Source: Ocypus olens (Eukaryota > Arthropoda > Insecta > Coleoptera > Staphylinidae). Taken from it: a stretch of 64,000 nt of DNA. Each line of letters opens with the position of its first letter. The stretch's first letter is position 1. Below the pieces are notes generated by a model. The model had not been told where the DNA came from. It saw only the letters and a list, made by a program, of their open reading frames with translations, and ran no database searches. Shown piece by piece: positions 1 through 9,470 of this stretch. The position numbers were made by a program, and so were the translations under genes. The DNA lies in the NCBI GenBank assembly GCA_910593695.2, contig OU343062.1, positions 27,444,531 to 27,508,530 on the forward strand, written 5' to 3'.

Positions 1-2178
1 GTGAACTTTAGTCTTAGATTTTCTGTTGTAAAAATTAATAGTTACAGTTTTACTGTTGTTTATAAGTAAATTATTTCTAGAACACCACGTAGTTATTTGA
101 TTGTTGGTCTGTTCGATTTTGTCGGTCAATTCCTGTTCCGAGGATGCGTTGACTATTACGGAAGTATCATCAGCGTAGTTAATCACGTAGCCACTTGTTA
201 TGTTTTCTTGAATGTCATTAATAAATAATATGAATAACAAAGGTCCCAGGGTTGATCCTTGGACTACTCCTTTTGTAATATGGTATTCACTGGAGTCACA
301 CTTGTTTACGCGCACGTATAACTGTCTGTCTGTTAAAAACGACACTATTAGATTTAAAGCATTTCCCCGGATGCCTAACGCGAACAGTTTTTCTTGGACA
401 AACCTTACGTCGACGGTATCGAAGGCTCGCGTAAAGTCATAAAACAAACCAACAACCCATCTTCCCGCGTCGATGTGTTTGGTGATTTCTTCTACGAGTT
501 TTATTGTCGCTGTTTCTGTTGACTTCTTCTCTCTGAATCCATGCTGATTTTCTCCAATTAATTTGTATTGGTTAATAAATTCCCAGAGCCTGTTTGAAAT
601 AGCTATTTCCAATATTTTTGAGATGGTGTTGAGTACTGCGATTGGACGATAGTCTTCTACGTCTTCTTCGTCGCCTTTTTTGAATGCAGGTATCACTTTT
701 GCAACCTTCAGTACATTAGGGAATTTGCCACTTTGGAATGCCAGATTAATTAATATAGTTAGTGGCTCTATTAATTGGTCTTTAACCTCTTTAATAACAG
801 CTGCTGATATCTCATCTTTTCCCGAGCTGGTTTTATTATTTAATGATGTTATGATATTATTTATTTCAAGAGGGGTTACAGGTCTTAAAAAAAGTGTATG
901 TGAAATAATTGGGCATGTTGTTGCATTTGTAGAGCGCATGTTTCCTAAACGTTCTTCTAGTTTTTTATCAGCAATTGTAGAGAAGTATTTGGCAAATATT
1001 TCTGCTACTTCGTATGGGTTTGTCGTTGCTTCTCCGTCTGTGTTTTTGATGTTCAACGGCTTAATGTCTTTTACTTTGCCCATTTCCTTCCTTACCAATT
1101 CCCATATTTTTTTAGGTTTATTGACTGAACGCAGAATTGCCTTGTCATGGTACTCTCGTTTAGTTTGGGCTATTAGCTTTTTGTGTGTTCTTTTGTCGGT
1201 TTTATAATTTTCCCTCAGTTCTGGAGACTCCGGGAATATTTTTAATAAATTATATAAACCTTTCAACTTTGCAGCAGAATCCTTGACCGCTTGGGTAAGC
1301 CACCTGTTTTTAGTATGTTGTTTCTTTTTTTTAACGATTGGACATGACATTCTGAAAAGGTGAATAAATTCATCGTGGAATTCAGAAAACGCGTTATTTA
1401 TGTCCATGGACGTTAGTCTTTTTTCCCAATTCACTTTCTGTAAATGAGTTCTAAATTCATTTATATTTGACTCTTTAATTTGTCTGGACGTTACTGTGTC
1501 AACCGTTTTTGTTGAATTGTTTTGTAAATTGTTAGTGAGAGTCATCACTTGTGCATAATGGTCGGATAGTCTAAGATCAGCATTTATGCACTGGTATTCC
1601 ATATTTGCAACTAGATAGTCAATTTGCGTTGCAGATGTTCCTGTTTCCGTGTTTACAATTCTAGTTGGTTCCTTCAGTTTATTTATAATCCCAAATTGTG
1701 CAAATAGGTCCACTAACATGTTCTTATTTGTGGTATCTTTTAAAAGATCTATGTTTAAGTCACCACATAAGATAATATATTTATGCGTATTTTGAGCTTC
1801 TTGGATCATATCAGATATATTAGTGAAGAATATGTTCATATCACCGCTTGGTGGCCGATAAATTGACATTAGACATATTTTCTGCCTATCCACATCAATT
1901 GAGCATGCTGCGCATTCTATTGTAGATTCAATAGAGAATTTGCTTACATTATGTTGTTTGCATGTGAACGAGCCATCTGTCAGAATCATTGTTCCTCCAT
2001 GTTCTCTGGTTTTACGTGTAAAGTGGGTTACTTGTTGGTATCCATTTAGGGTAATAAGATCTATATTATTAGCTTTACTCCATGTTTCAGTAAGGCAGAT
2101 TATGTTCGGTTTGATGTCTTCTAGTATTAATTCTAGTTCGTCCATTTTATTAAATGCACTACGGATATTCTGATGCAT
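1..2178 (-). CDS. LINE ORF2: APE endonuclease + reverse transcriptase, runs off window
   Basis: This is the second ORF of an APE-type non-LTR retrotransposon, read on the minus strand. From the ATG at 2178 the frame stays open for 726 codons to base 1, with no stop that I found. Endonuclease motifs appear in order: QNIRS near the start, TETW, SIYRPPSG, CGDLNID (about 1755), PTRI and SDHYAQ. The RT follows: a GDEEDVEDYRPIAVL block, HGFR, FYDFTRAFDTVD, GVVQGSTLGPLLF (about 260) and catalytic YADD (about 175). These nick target DNA and prime reverse transcription there. The usual VPQG is VVQG here. The frame is also open upstream of 2178 and overlaps the end of ORF1, so a start further upstream is possible. 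The C-terminus lies outside the window. Clade (Jockey-like or CR1-like) is not resolved. Confidence 0.85.
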   Translation of the reverse strand, partial: MHQNIRSAFNKMDELELILEDIKPNIICLTETWSKANNIDLITLNGYQQVTHFTRKTREHGGTMILTDGSFTCKQHNVSKFSIESTIECAACSIDVDRQKICLMSIYRPPSGDMNIFFTNISDMIQEAQNTHKYIILCGDLNIDLLKDTTNKNMLVDLFAQFGIINKLKEPTRIVNTETGTSATQIDYLVANMEYQCINADLRLSDHYAQVMTLTNNLQNNSTKTVDTVTSRQIKESNINEFRTHLQKVNWEKRLTSMDINNAFSEFHDEFIHLFRMSCPIVKKKKQHTKNRWLTQAVKDSAAKLKGLYNLLKIFPESPELRENYKTDKRTHKKLIAQTKREYHDKAILRSVNKPKKIWELVRKEMGKVKDIKPLNIKNTDGEATTNPYEVAEIFAKYFSTIADKKLEERLGNMRSTNATTCPIISHTLFLRPVTPLEINNIITSLNNKTSSGKDEISAAVIKEVKDQLIEPLTILINLAFQSGKFPNVLKVAKVIPAFKKGDEEDVEDYRPIAVLNTISKILEIAISNRLWEFINQYKLIGENQHGFREKKSTETATIKLVEEITKHIDAGRWVVGLFYDFTRAFDTVDVRFVQEKLFALGIRGNALNLIVSFLTDRQLYVRVNKCDSSEYHITKGVVQGSTLGPLLFILFINDIQENITSGYVINYADDTSVIVNASSEQELTDKIEQTNNQITTWCSRNNLLINNSKTVTINFYNRKSKTKVH

Positions 2179-2231
2179 AATTTTTAGAACATTCTTGGTT
2201 TCATTGTTGGGTGTTACTACTAGGCCTTTTT

Positions 2232-2655
2232 TTAAACATTTCCCGTCTGCTTTGTTGGGGTCGAAAAAAACGAAATTTGGTTATCTTGATGCCCGACGGC
2301 CATACATCCGGGTCACATATTTCGTTTCTATACTTCTCCGGAACTCCTAACTTAAAATACTTATACTTTACACCTGCTAGTGTGTCATTTTTTTCAAAAG
2401 TTTCAATTATACTAGGTATATTTCGTGAAATATTCTGCAGGATTATTTTCAGCTCTTTTTCTGAGTAGTCAAGTTTGAATTTTCCGATATAGAACCATGA
2501 TTTTCGTTCTTCTTTATATACTACTTGATTACTGTCTTCATTATTTCCTATTATCGACTCTGTATTTACTTTTAGCTTCGAATGTTTTATATTTTGTTTG
2601 TTTACATTATTTATATTATCGTTCGGAACGCGGTCCTGGTTTTTGTTTGTACATG
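2232..2655 (-). CDS. LINE ORF1, C-terminal part, 5'-truncated
   Basis: This is the 3' part of the nucleic-acid-binding ORF1 protein of the same minus-strand LINE. The readable frame ends at the TAA at 2232-2234, just upstream of the ORF2 start. Its end has the pattern seen in many insect LINE ORF1 proteins: WFYIGKF, then KYFKLGVPEKY, then VWPSGIKITKFRFF. Reading back on the minus strand the frame is open to about 2650, but I see no initiator Met and no zinc-finger portion, so the element is 5'-truncated. Such proteins coat LINE RNA and help target-primed reverse transcription. The upstream edge is approximate. Confidence 0.6.
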
Positions 2656-3372
2656 ATTACGCAAATATGGTAGGTCTGAAATAAAATACAAAAATATCCC
2701 CATTATCTACATGGCATAGCTATGACATAAAGCAGCTTTTCTTTTTCTTTTCGTCTTAGGTTGCGAGAAAAAAATTCGTAAACTTTTTCGCAGTCGTCCG
2801 AGCAATAATACATGTTATTATTATAAACATACAGGGTGCCCGTTTTTCGAGCAGCAACATGGGGATTTCAGTTATCTTAAGAGATACGAGGTTGGTAAAA
2901 TTAGGGCAAAGTTGTGTATTACAACGTTGATTAATAATCTGTTGAGAAATTGGAGTTACCTTTTTTTGTTTTCAAAAAATGGCGAAAAAATAAAAAAATT
3001 CAATTTTCATTTTTTACTTTTTTATTCGAAACTATTACCATTGCGCGTTTTACACTAAGACATTATTAGGGCACTTTTTAATGGAGGATCTAAATTTGTT
3101 ATTAGATTTATTGTAGCTTTCAAGATAGCGGAGAAACAATAGACAACTTTTGTTTTTCTTATGGCCGCCATATTGGATTTCTACATTTTCTAATGCAAGA
3201 TTTTTTTTTGTTTACGATGATGTATCACACATTATGTTTTAATTTTACATTTGAGCCAAAATTTTAAATTTATTATTTTTGTGTCATGTAAACAAAATCA
3301 AAAGTTTTGTTTAAAAGAAAATGTGACAATTTCATTCTTGAAATTTACTTTACTAGTAACTTTATCGTAAAA

Positions 3373-3630
3373 ATGAAATGTTCAAGTCAAGAAAAACGCG
3401 ATATGTTAGAAATTTATTACAATTCCCATAAAAATGTGGAGGTGGTCTCAATGGAGGTGTATCTTCAGAAATATTCGAGAAATTTATCCCCATTGGATTT
3501 CTTTTTATGAGGAACTTTGAAAAATAAGATTTATCAAAGCGTTCCAGCCAATATTAATGAACTGCGCAGAAGTATCGTTGATTTTATAAATAATATTAGA
3601 AGAAGATTTATTAGTAGAGCAATTTTATAA
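3373..3630 (+). pseudogene. collapsed mariner-like transposase (N-terminal HTH joined to C-terminus)
   Basis: The reading frame begins MKCSSQEKRDMLEIYYNSHK, resembling the N-terminal helix-turn-helix (DUF4817-type) of insect mariner-like transposases, which binds the TIRs. After only about 30 further residues it runs into LSPLDFFL, the block that normally follows the last catalytic acidic residue, and continues in the same frame after a stop as GTLKNKIYQSVPANINELRR. The stop TGA sits where family members have Trp (FFLWG), so it looks like a point mutation. The whole DDE catalytic core is missing. The result is an in-frame-looking fusion of the two protein ends by internal deletion, with no plausible activity. 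Confidence 0.7.
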
Positions 3631-3886
3631 TTTAAGAAAAAGAGCAGAATTGTGTTTGGAAGTGGAATGTGAACAATTTGAACACTTATTGTAGCATGTT
3701 TTCTAGTAGTTTTAAATGTTGTAATAAATTCCTGAGATTGTTATTCGTTTATAAATTGTATTTTTTATGAAACCCAACTTTACCTAAACAGAATTGTTGA
3801 TAAATGAATGCATATTCCCTTGCTTGATTGTAGATGAATACAATAATAAAATAAAATGCAACTGTTTGTTTTAGAGGCTTTGTAAT

Positions 3887-5016
3887 CAGGGGCGGCTCAT
3901 CATATAGAGCCACGGAGCCATGGCACTACCTGTAGTTTCAAGCTCAGCAAGAATTTTTAACACTTTCGCCAGTTACTTTGGTCCTGGAAGATATATCGTT
4001 CTTTCTTTCTTCAAAAAAGGAGGGAGGTAGGGTATATTGTATACGTGGCTATACCATCAACATGCTCCACGAGCCGCCACTGGTTATAACTGTTCGTAGT
4101 TAAACATGCATTTTTTTACTGCGTTCAAAATTGAGCATTTTCTAAAATAAATATAAAATAGTAGAAATTGTTTAAAAAATCTAAAATAATTCCATACAAC
4201 TCCCAAAATTTTGTGTTTTGAGAATATAATCAACTTCCTGAATTCCAACAATTTTTTAATGGGTTATAACTGTTTGTTGTTAAACAAGCATTTTTTAATT
4301 GCGTTCAAAATTAGCATTTTCTAAAATAAATAAAAAATAGTAAAAGTTGTTCAAAAGATCTGAAATAATTCCATACAACTCCCAAAGTATTGTGTTTTAA
4401 GAATATAATTAATTTTTTAAATTCCTATAATTTTTTAATGGGTTATAACTGTTTGTTCTCAAACAAGCATTTTTTAATTGCGTTCAAAATTCAGCATTTT
4501 CTAAAATAAATAAAAAATAGTAGAAGTTGTTTAAAAAATCTGAAATAATTCCATACAACTCCCAAAATATTCTGTTTTGAGAATATAATCAATTTCCTAA
4601 ATTGCTATAATTTTTTAATAGGTTATAACTGTTCGTTGCTAAAGAAGCATGTTTTAATTGCGTTCAAAATTGAGCATTTTCTAAAATAAATAAAAAATAG
4701 TAGAAGTTGTTTAAAAAATCTGAAATAATTCCATACAACTCCCAAAATATTGTGGTTTGAGAATATAATCAACTTCCTAAATTCCTATATTTTTTTAATG
4801 AGTTATAACTGTTTGTTGTTAAACAAGCATTTTTTATTTGCGTTCAGGCACTGCCTTTAGTTTAAAGCTCGGCAAGAATTTTTAATTGATTCTTAAAACA
4901 CTTTTTCGCCAGTTACTTTGGTCTAGGAAGATAAATCGTTGTTTCTTTAATAAAGGGGGGGGGGGGTATATTGTAGAAGTGGCTCTAGCATCAGCATGTT
5001 CCACGAGCCGCCACTG
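3887..5016. mobile_element. hAT-like non-autonomous element carrying a satellite array
   Basis: The left end reads CAGGGGCGGCTCATC (3887) and the right end, inverted, CAGTGGCGGCTCGTG (ending 5016). The flanks are a perfect 8-bp direct repeat, TTTGTAAT, at 3879-3886 and 5017-5024. An 8-bp duplication with short TIRs fits the hAT superfamily. About 190 bp at each side (3887-4082 and about 4846-5016) are diverged direct copies of one unit, and between them lies a 180-bp tandem array. No transposase frame is present. It inserted into the mariner-like element at 2832-5517 and is therefore younger. Confidence 0.8.
4083..4850. repeat. tandem repeat, ~180-bp unit, about 4.3 copies
   Basis: Units begin with GGTTATAACTGTTYGTTG near 4081, 4260, 4440, 4620 and 4800, giving a period of 179-180 bp. 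Each contains ATAATTCCATACAACTCCCAA and a T-rich end. The units differ by scattered substitutions. The array lies wholly inside the hAT-like element, so it is carried by the transposon and is not a free satellite. Confidence 0.9.
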
Positions 5017-5519
5017 TTTGTAATACTCATTGTTGTAGAAAAGTGTGATGTTTGCATGGCACTCTTTACAAATATTATACATTTAAAATTTTGGCTCAAA
5101 TTTAAAATTAAAATATAATGTGTGACACATCATCGTAGACAGAGAAAAATCTTGCATTAGAAAATGTAGAAATTCAATATGGCGGCCATAAGAAAAACAA
5201 AAGTTGTCTATTGTTTCTCCGCCATCTTAAAAGCTACAATAAATCTAATAACATATTTAGATCCTCCATTAAAAAGTGCTCTAATGTCTTAGTGTAAAAT
5301 GCGCAATAGTAATAGTTTTCGAATAAAAAAGTAAAAAATGAAAATTGTTTTTTTTTTATTTTTTCGCGATTTTTTGACAACGAAAAAAGGTAACTCAAAT
5401 TTCTCAACAGTTTATTAAACAACTTTATAACACACAACTTTGCTCTAATTTAACCAACCTCGTATCTCTTAAGATAACTGAAATCCCCATGGTGCCGCTC
5501 GAAAAACGGGCACCCTGTA

Positions 5520-6487
5520 TATCGCAAAACAAAACGTACTGACAAAATCGTCCGTCACGTCTAAACTAGTAGTCCTCTGAACATGTCGTGCCTTTAGTAA
5601 TGCCAAAACATCGTTCTCAAATGGCAATGCTTTCTTCTTGTGACTCTCTGTACCTATTAAATTCTTTATTTTGAGCCTCTTGAGCTTCCTCACTCAATTG
5701 CCCGATTGGAAGAATATCATGGGTTATTATGGCAGGACCATGATTAGTACTTTATGCACGCTTGATGGCATCGGGTACCATGGGTATTTCTCTATAAAAA
5801 GTTGTGCCGTCTCTAATGCATAAATTTGGTACTTTTCTACATCTATTTCATGCCCACTTGATATTAATTGCAATATAATAAGCGCTTGATAATATCAATA
5901 TTTACACCTGTAATACTTGCAGATACTTCCGAATTATAAAAAAAAAACGCCTCGCTGTATTCCCGTCATTAGTGAAATTGAAACCGAATCAGTCTACAAT
6001 ACCTGGTAGGAGAACTTATTTCGTTGTGCCAAAAAATAATTTCTTCTTGTTTTTCAATATTTTTTGACATCAGCCTTACAGGTACCAGAGATGTTATAAA
6101 AATGTTTGCATCACTGACACTTGGATCTCTTTCAAACTTTTGTTTATACTCTGCTTGCCCAGATCCGCCAAATCCCCACTTGCAAATCAAAGATAACTTT
6201 TGGCAGGTTTCGAGTTTCTTACTGCTTTAAACTCCTTGCTCAACATCCAAAAGCCGTGACGCTGTATGGCCCAGAAGACTTTGTAACTTGACCTCTACAA
6301 TACTATCTTTTTTCGGATAGCATTCCTTCTTTGCCGCTTGTACCCTTTTATAAGATGGAAATCTATCTTCAGCGTGATCTCTCATTATATTGTACTGATG
6401 CCTCATTAACTTGGCTTCTACATACATGGCAAGAGCATACATGAAGACCACTAAACTTTTTGAAAGCTGTCCTATATCTAACTGCAT
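5520..6487 (-). pseudogene. Transib/RAG1-like transposase remnant (several frames)
   Basis: Minus-strand pieces read in the expected order. 6487-6227 has FPSYKRVQAAKKECYP and VKLQSLLGHTASRLLD. 6190-5969 has ICKWGFGGSGQAEYKQKF followed by FITSLVPVRL. About 5830-5690 has YPWYPMPSSVHKVLI followed by a frame-shifted stretch readable as ILPIGQLSEEAQEA, then ESHKKKALPFENDVLALLKA to about 5535. These blocks match what I remember of a widespread invertebrate transposase family that I associate with Transib/RAG1-like proteins. The superfamily name is inference from memory. Stops and frame changes separate the pieces, so it is dead. The last piece is cut at 5518 by the TA-flanked mariner-like insertion. 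Confidence 0.5.
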
Positions 6488-6489
6488 GC

Positions 6490-7080
6490 CTCGGAGATGT
6501 CGCAGTGACTTGTTTCACAATTTTTTATGCTTCCACTTGTCCAGCGGATCGTAAACTTATGTGAGTGGCGAAGGATCATTCTTCCGGTGAATGCATATTT
6601 CTCAGTGATTCTCGTGTTTTCTGTTGGCTTCCTGCCATATTTTTTTTAAATCGGAAACAAAAAATGAAATTTTATGGTAGAGATTTGGAAGTCTATTTTC
6701 TGGACACTTCGTACGTTTCGAGGAACTTTTTTAATAAATTTATTTGATCTTCCAATTTGGGTAACTAGATTCTCTCATTTTATCAAATAAAACACTCCTA
6801 GTAATAAAGATATCCGAAGATCCCGATCCCAAAGTGATAAGAAAAATATATAACTAAAAATGTCAACTGTATGTTCAGATTTGAGGGATATTTTCTTCAA
6901 AAGGCACAAATATGCGCAAGTTTTTGTTTATAATTCTACTATAGCAAACTACAAAGATCAACTTAAAGTGACAAACTAAAACATGATATATCTTGATGTC
7001 AACTAAAATTATAATTATACTTCAAAATTTTAAATTTAATCATGACATTTCTTTTAGTGATATTATAAGATTCTGTTAAT
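6490..7080. other. no supported feature
   Basis: AT-rich DNA. The short open frame at 6565-6747 has no recognisable motif. Part of 6490-6620 could be upstream remains of the transposase relic, but I cannot show it. Confidence 0.4.
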
Positions 7081-7178
7081 AATAATAATAGGCCCTATTC
7101 TGTTTCTATCACGGTGATAACTTTACGCCGTGAAAATTTATCACATCGTTTTCGATCGAACAGCAAATTGGTATTCCG

Positions 7179-7800
7179 CTTTGACTATATACTATTGGAC
7201 TGCTAGCGCCACTTCATGTGTGTCTCCAAGCAACGGTGGCGCGGCGGGACCCTAAATGGTTGCGGTATGTTACTAAATTGGTAGTTATTTTGTGTCTATG
7301 ACATATGACTCTATGAGCTCGCATTGCATATTGTGATACCCTGCAATTTATTCACACCTTTGAATATATAAACATTTATATTATCAAATGTTCACACCAT
7401 GTCAAAATATTGCTATGCGAAAGGCTGCAATATGTCCACGTATATATGCCAACGCGGTTATAATACTCGTCAGCTGATGTACACGTCAGTTGACTTTTGA
7501 CTTATAACCTAAAATTCTATATTTGATTTCCATCAAATCCGGAACTTCGTAAATTATGGGTTGATGCTTTGCTTGTAAAGAACAGACAGGAAAGTGGACC
7601 CGAGTTGCCGAAATATGCTCGCATTTGCATTCTCCACGTTGCTGATGAATACATCGAGAAATATTTTTTTTGCTTTCCGATTTTTAAATTACGCTCCGTT
7701 TTCGGCTCCGGGGCGGGACTTATATCGGGCTCCAGCTCGTGGACAACTGATCATATGGGAAATGGAGGGGGAGTAGCAGTCCATTAGTATATAGTCAAAG
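7179..7800 (+). mobile_element. P-like short TIR element with 8-bp target duplication
   Basis: The left TIR starts CTTTGACTATATACTATTGG and the right TIR inverted reads CTTTGACTATATACTAATGG. The match continues through ACTGCT, for about 26 bp. Both sides are flanked by the identical octamer GTATTCCG (7171-7178 and 7801-7808). An 8-bp duplication, TIRs of this length and an internal THAP-domain frame together fit the P-element superfamily. At 622 bp it lacks a catalytic region and is non-autonomous. It inserted into the larger TIR element at 7091-8362. Confidence 0.75.
7399..7680 (+). pseudogene. THAP zinc-finger domain fragment (P-like transposase N-terminus)
   Basis: The first part reads MSKYCYAKGCN from the ATG at 7399 (C-x4-C). 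After about 110 bp that do not continue the domain, the frame resumes at 7527 as FPSNPELRKLWVDALL, then LPKYARICILHVADEYIE. The four THAP metal ligands are visible: Cys and Cys in CYAKGC, then Cys and His in ICILH, with the conserved FP and W between them. THAP domains bind TIR DNA in P-element transposases and also occur in host transcription factors. The gap could be a small intron or an insertion, but no clean GT-AG pair stands out. After 7680 the frame continues without recognisable transposase sequence. Its position inside a TIR element argues for transposon origin. Confidence 0.6.
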
Positions 7801-8362
7801 GTATTCCGTTTCTAACGTGATAAAGTAAGTGTGACAACACTGTAAAATCGAAGCAAGTGAACTAATAACGGCTTCCGCCATTTTTCAAATTTGCGCGGGA
7901 AAGTCAGTACCGAGTGCACTTGAAGCGAACTGTAATTAAGTTAATTTTAAAGAATTATGGAATTGAAAACTACTAATCACCATCTAATATTGGTGTGTTG
8001 ATTCGAAACACTCACAAATTTGTTGTTTTTAAAACAAATATTCTAAATTCACATTTCGGCGTCTCAAATGGATTGCTAAATTCCGTAAATGTCGTTAAAA
8101 TTGCAGCAAATAATAATTTTCAGCTGCTGCTTCTTGTTCCCGCAGCAATAATAAAGCGAAATAAAGACCATATTCACAATGTTATGGTTAACACACACTT
8201 ATCACCTGCTCCGAACTCGGTGATAAAACTGAACCTTACTTTTCGACTGACGTCATTCGAAACTCGATCGGTGATAGAAACAGAATCGGAAACTTGCTTG
8301 AAGTGAAAAGTTTTCGATGAGAATCGAAAACTTTTCGAAAGTGATAAAAACAGAATAGGGCC

Positions 8363-8848
8363 CATTATCATTCTAAAATGATGGACTAACCTGTGGCTTA
8401 GTACTACATGCCAGTAGAAGTTGTATTTATATTCAACAGCAAAACACACACAGTACAATGTAAAGTAAAAATCGCAGTCGGTATGAGCAGTCACTGAAAC
8501 AAACAAGTTCTCACTAAAATGAATGTAACATATTCATTACCTGCGTCCCACCCATAAGCGTACTATACTCCGGTAGTAAATAACTATCATTTCCTGGTAT
8601 TATTTGCTGTTAATCGTCCATTTTGATATTTAGAGTTTCTGCCAAGAATTAATGTATTTTGCTCCACTGTGCAGCGGTTTAAAAATATATCAACATAATC
8701 CAACTAAAATAAAAACAAAATGTTGATCCTTAAGAGACAACAGACCATTTCTCAGTACCGTTAGTACGAGATGGGACATCGTGTCTGCAAATCCCTTGGC
8801 GGGAACAGAGGGGAGAAAACCACAGAGTATTTTGCAAGATACAAAAAA
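8363..8848. other. no supported feature
   Basis: No gene recognised. The stretch contains short ORFs without motifs. Confidence 0.4.
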
Positions 8849-9096
8849 TGTAGATTGGAATAAAACACTTTAACTTTTTTATACCACTATATTTTATTTA
8901 TGTGACTAGTTTCGACCATTCACTGGACATTTTCAAACATAAGTAAGCCCCTGTTTGAAGCCCTATAATATATAAGAAATGTAAAGCCGTAATTTAATTT
9001 ACTTATGTTTGAAAATGACCAGTGAATGGTCGAAACTAGTCACATAAATAAAATATAGTGGTATAAAAAAGTTAAAGTGTTTTATTCCAATCTACA
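8849..9096. mobile_element. foldback element, two ~97-bp arms, hammerhead-like fold in each arm
   Basis: The left arm (8849-8945) and right arm (8999-9096) are inverted copies with about one mismatch, separated by about 53 bp. The arms end in TGTAGATTGGAATAAAACAC and its inverse. Each arm contains TGACCAGTGAATGGTC, a perfect 5-bp stem followed by GAAAC, TA and GTC, the layout of a hammerhead ribozyme with mutated CUGANGA. Such motifs occur in terminal repeats of Penelope-like retroelements, which may lie inverted. That link is inference. Confidence 0.7.
9003..9050 (+). ncRNA. decayed hammerhead-ribozyme-like motif
   Basis: Stem I could form between TTATGT (before the core) and ACATAA (after the cleavage site). 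Stem II is GACCA/TGGTC. The GAAAC box, a 2-nt loop and GTC follow. The CUGAUGA box is replaced by TTGAAAA, which should abolish self-cleavage. The same fold exists inverted at about 8895-8942. Confidence 0.45.
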
Positions 9097-9239
9097 ATCA
9101 AGATGTACCACGAAGTAAACGCCGCCAACATTAAACATTTATACAAAAAATGTTTACTTAAGTAGATGATTGTAAATTGCAAATTATATGAAATGAGTCT
9201 TAAAACAAGTACTTTAAAACAATTTTCAAGTAGTCCGTA

Positions 9240-9470
9240 TATAGAAGTTAATGATCTTAATCCAATGTTATATTTTATTAGTAGTACTATTGATAACATG
9301 CATGCAATTTTTTTGGTATAATTTAATATTCGGCGTGGTAAATTGTTTCAATAAGATATTTGTTTGTATTTTTAGTAATATTTAATATTACGAAGAAGTT
9401 GAATATTCATATATTCTTCTCATTATTTAATTTATTTAATGCGTTTCGAACCAGTGAGGTTTCAATTTCA
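9240..9470 (+). repeat. diverged copy of interspersed repeat family R1 (see 56185-56650)
   Basis: It contains landmarks in the same order as the better copies: a TAGTAGTACTATT stretch, CGGCGTGGTAAATTGTTTCAATAAG, then GTTGAATATTCATATATTC and CAGTGAG. Similarity is weak and the edges are approximate. Confidence 0.4.

Larger units (their letters stand above)
2832..5517 (+). mobile_element. mariner-like element with ~435-bp terminal inverted repeats, internally deleted
   Basis: The left end starts CAGGGTGCCCGTTTTTCG at 2832 and the right end finishes with its inverse at 5517. Each end is flanked by TA (2830-2831 and 5518-5519), the Tc1/mariner target duplication. Inverted similarity runs about 435 bp inward on each side (2832-3270 and 5083-5517), including shared stretches such as GAGCCAAAATTTTAAAT. 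The interior holds a collapsed transposase remnant and a later hAT-like insertion. The element landed beside a Transib-like transposase relic at 5520, whose reading is interrupted at this boundary. Long TIRs plus a shortened coding region mark a non-autonomous deletion derivative. Confidence 0.85.
7091..8362. mobile_element. TIR element, ends GGCCCTATTCTGTTT, superfamily unknown
   Basis: The left end (7091) GGCCCTATTCTGTTTCTATC is mirrored at the right end (8362) by GATAAAAACAGAATAGGGCC. Next to the ends lie further inverted stretches built from GGTGATAA and TTTTCGATYGAA motifs. The target duplication is not clear, so the superfamily cannot be assigned. The interior (7810-8350) has a 103-residue open frame at 7995-8306 without a family I recognise. 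The element was split by a P-like insertion at 7179-7800. Confidence 0.65.

Noticed and set aside
680..1207. 175-residue plus-strand open frame
   Set aside because: It lies wholly on the opposite strand of the intact LINE ORF2 and has no motif; it is a shadow frame.
4083..4850. Regularly spaced repeats resembling a CRISPR array
   Set aside because: Units are 180-bp contiguous tandem copies with no distinct spacers, in an arthropod-type genome and inside a transposon.
7399..7680. Host THAP transcription factor gene
   Set aside because: Sits between TIRs with an exact 8-bp duplication and lacks a continuing coding region.
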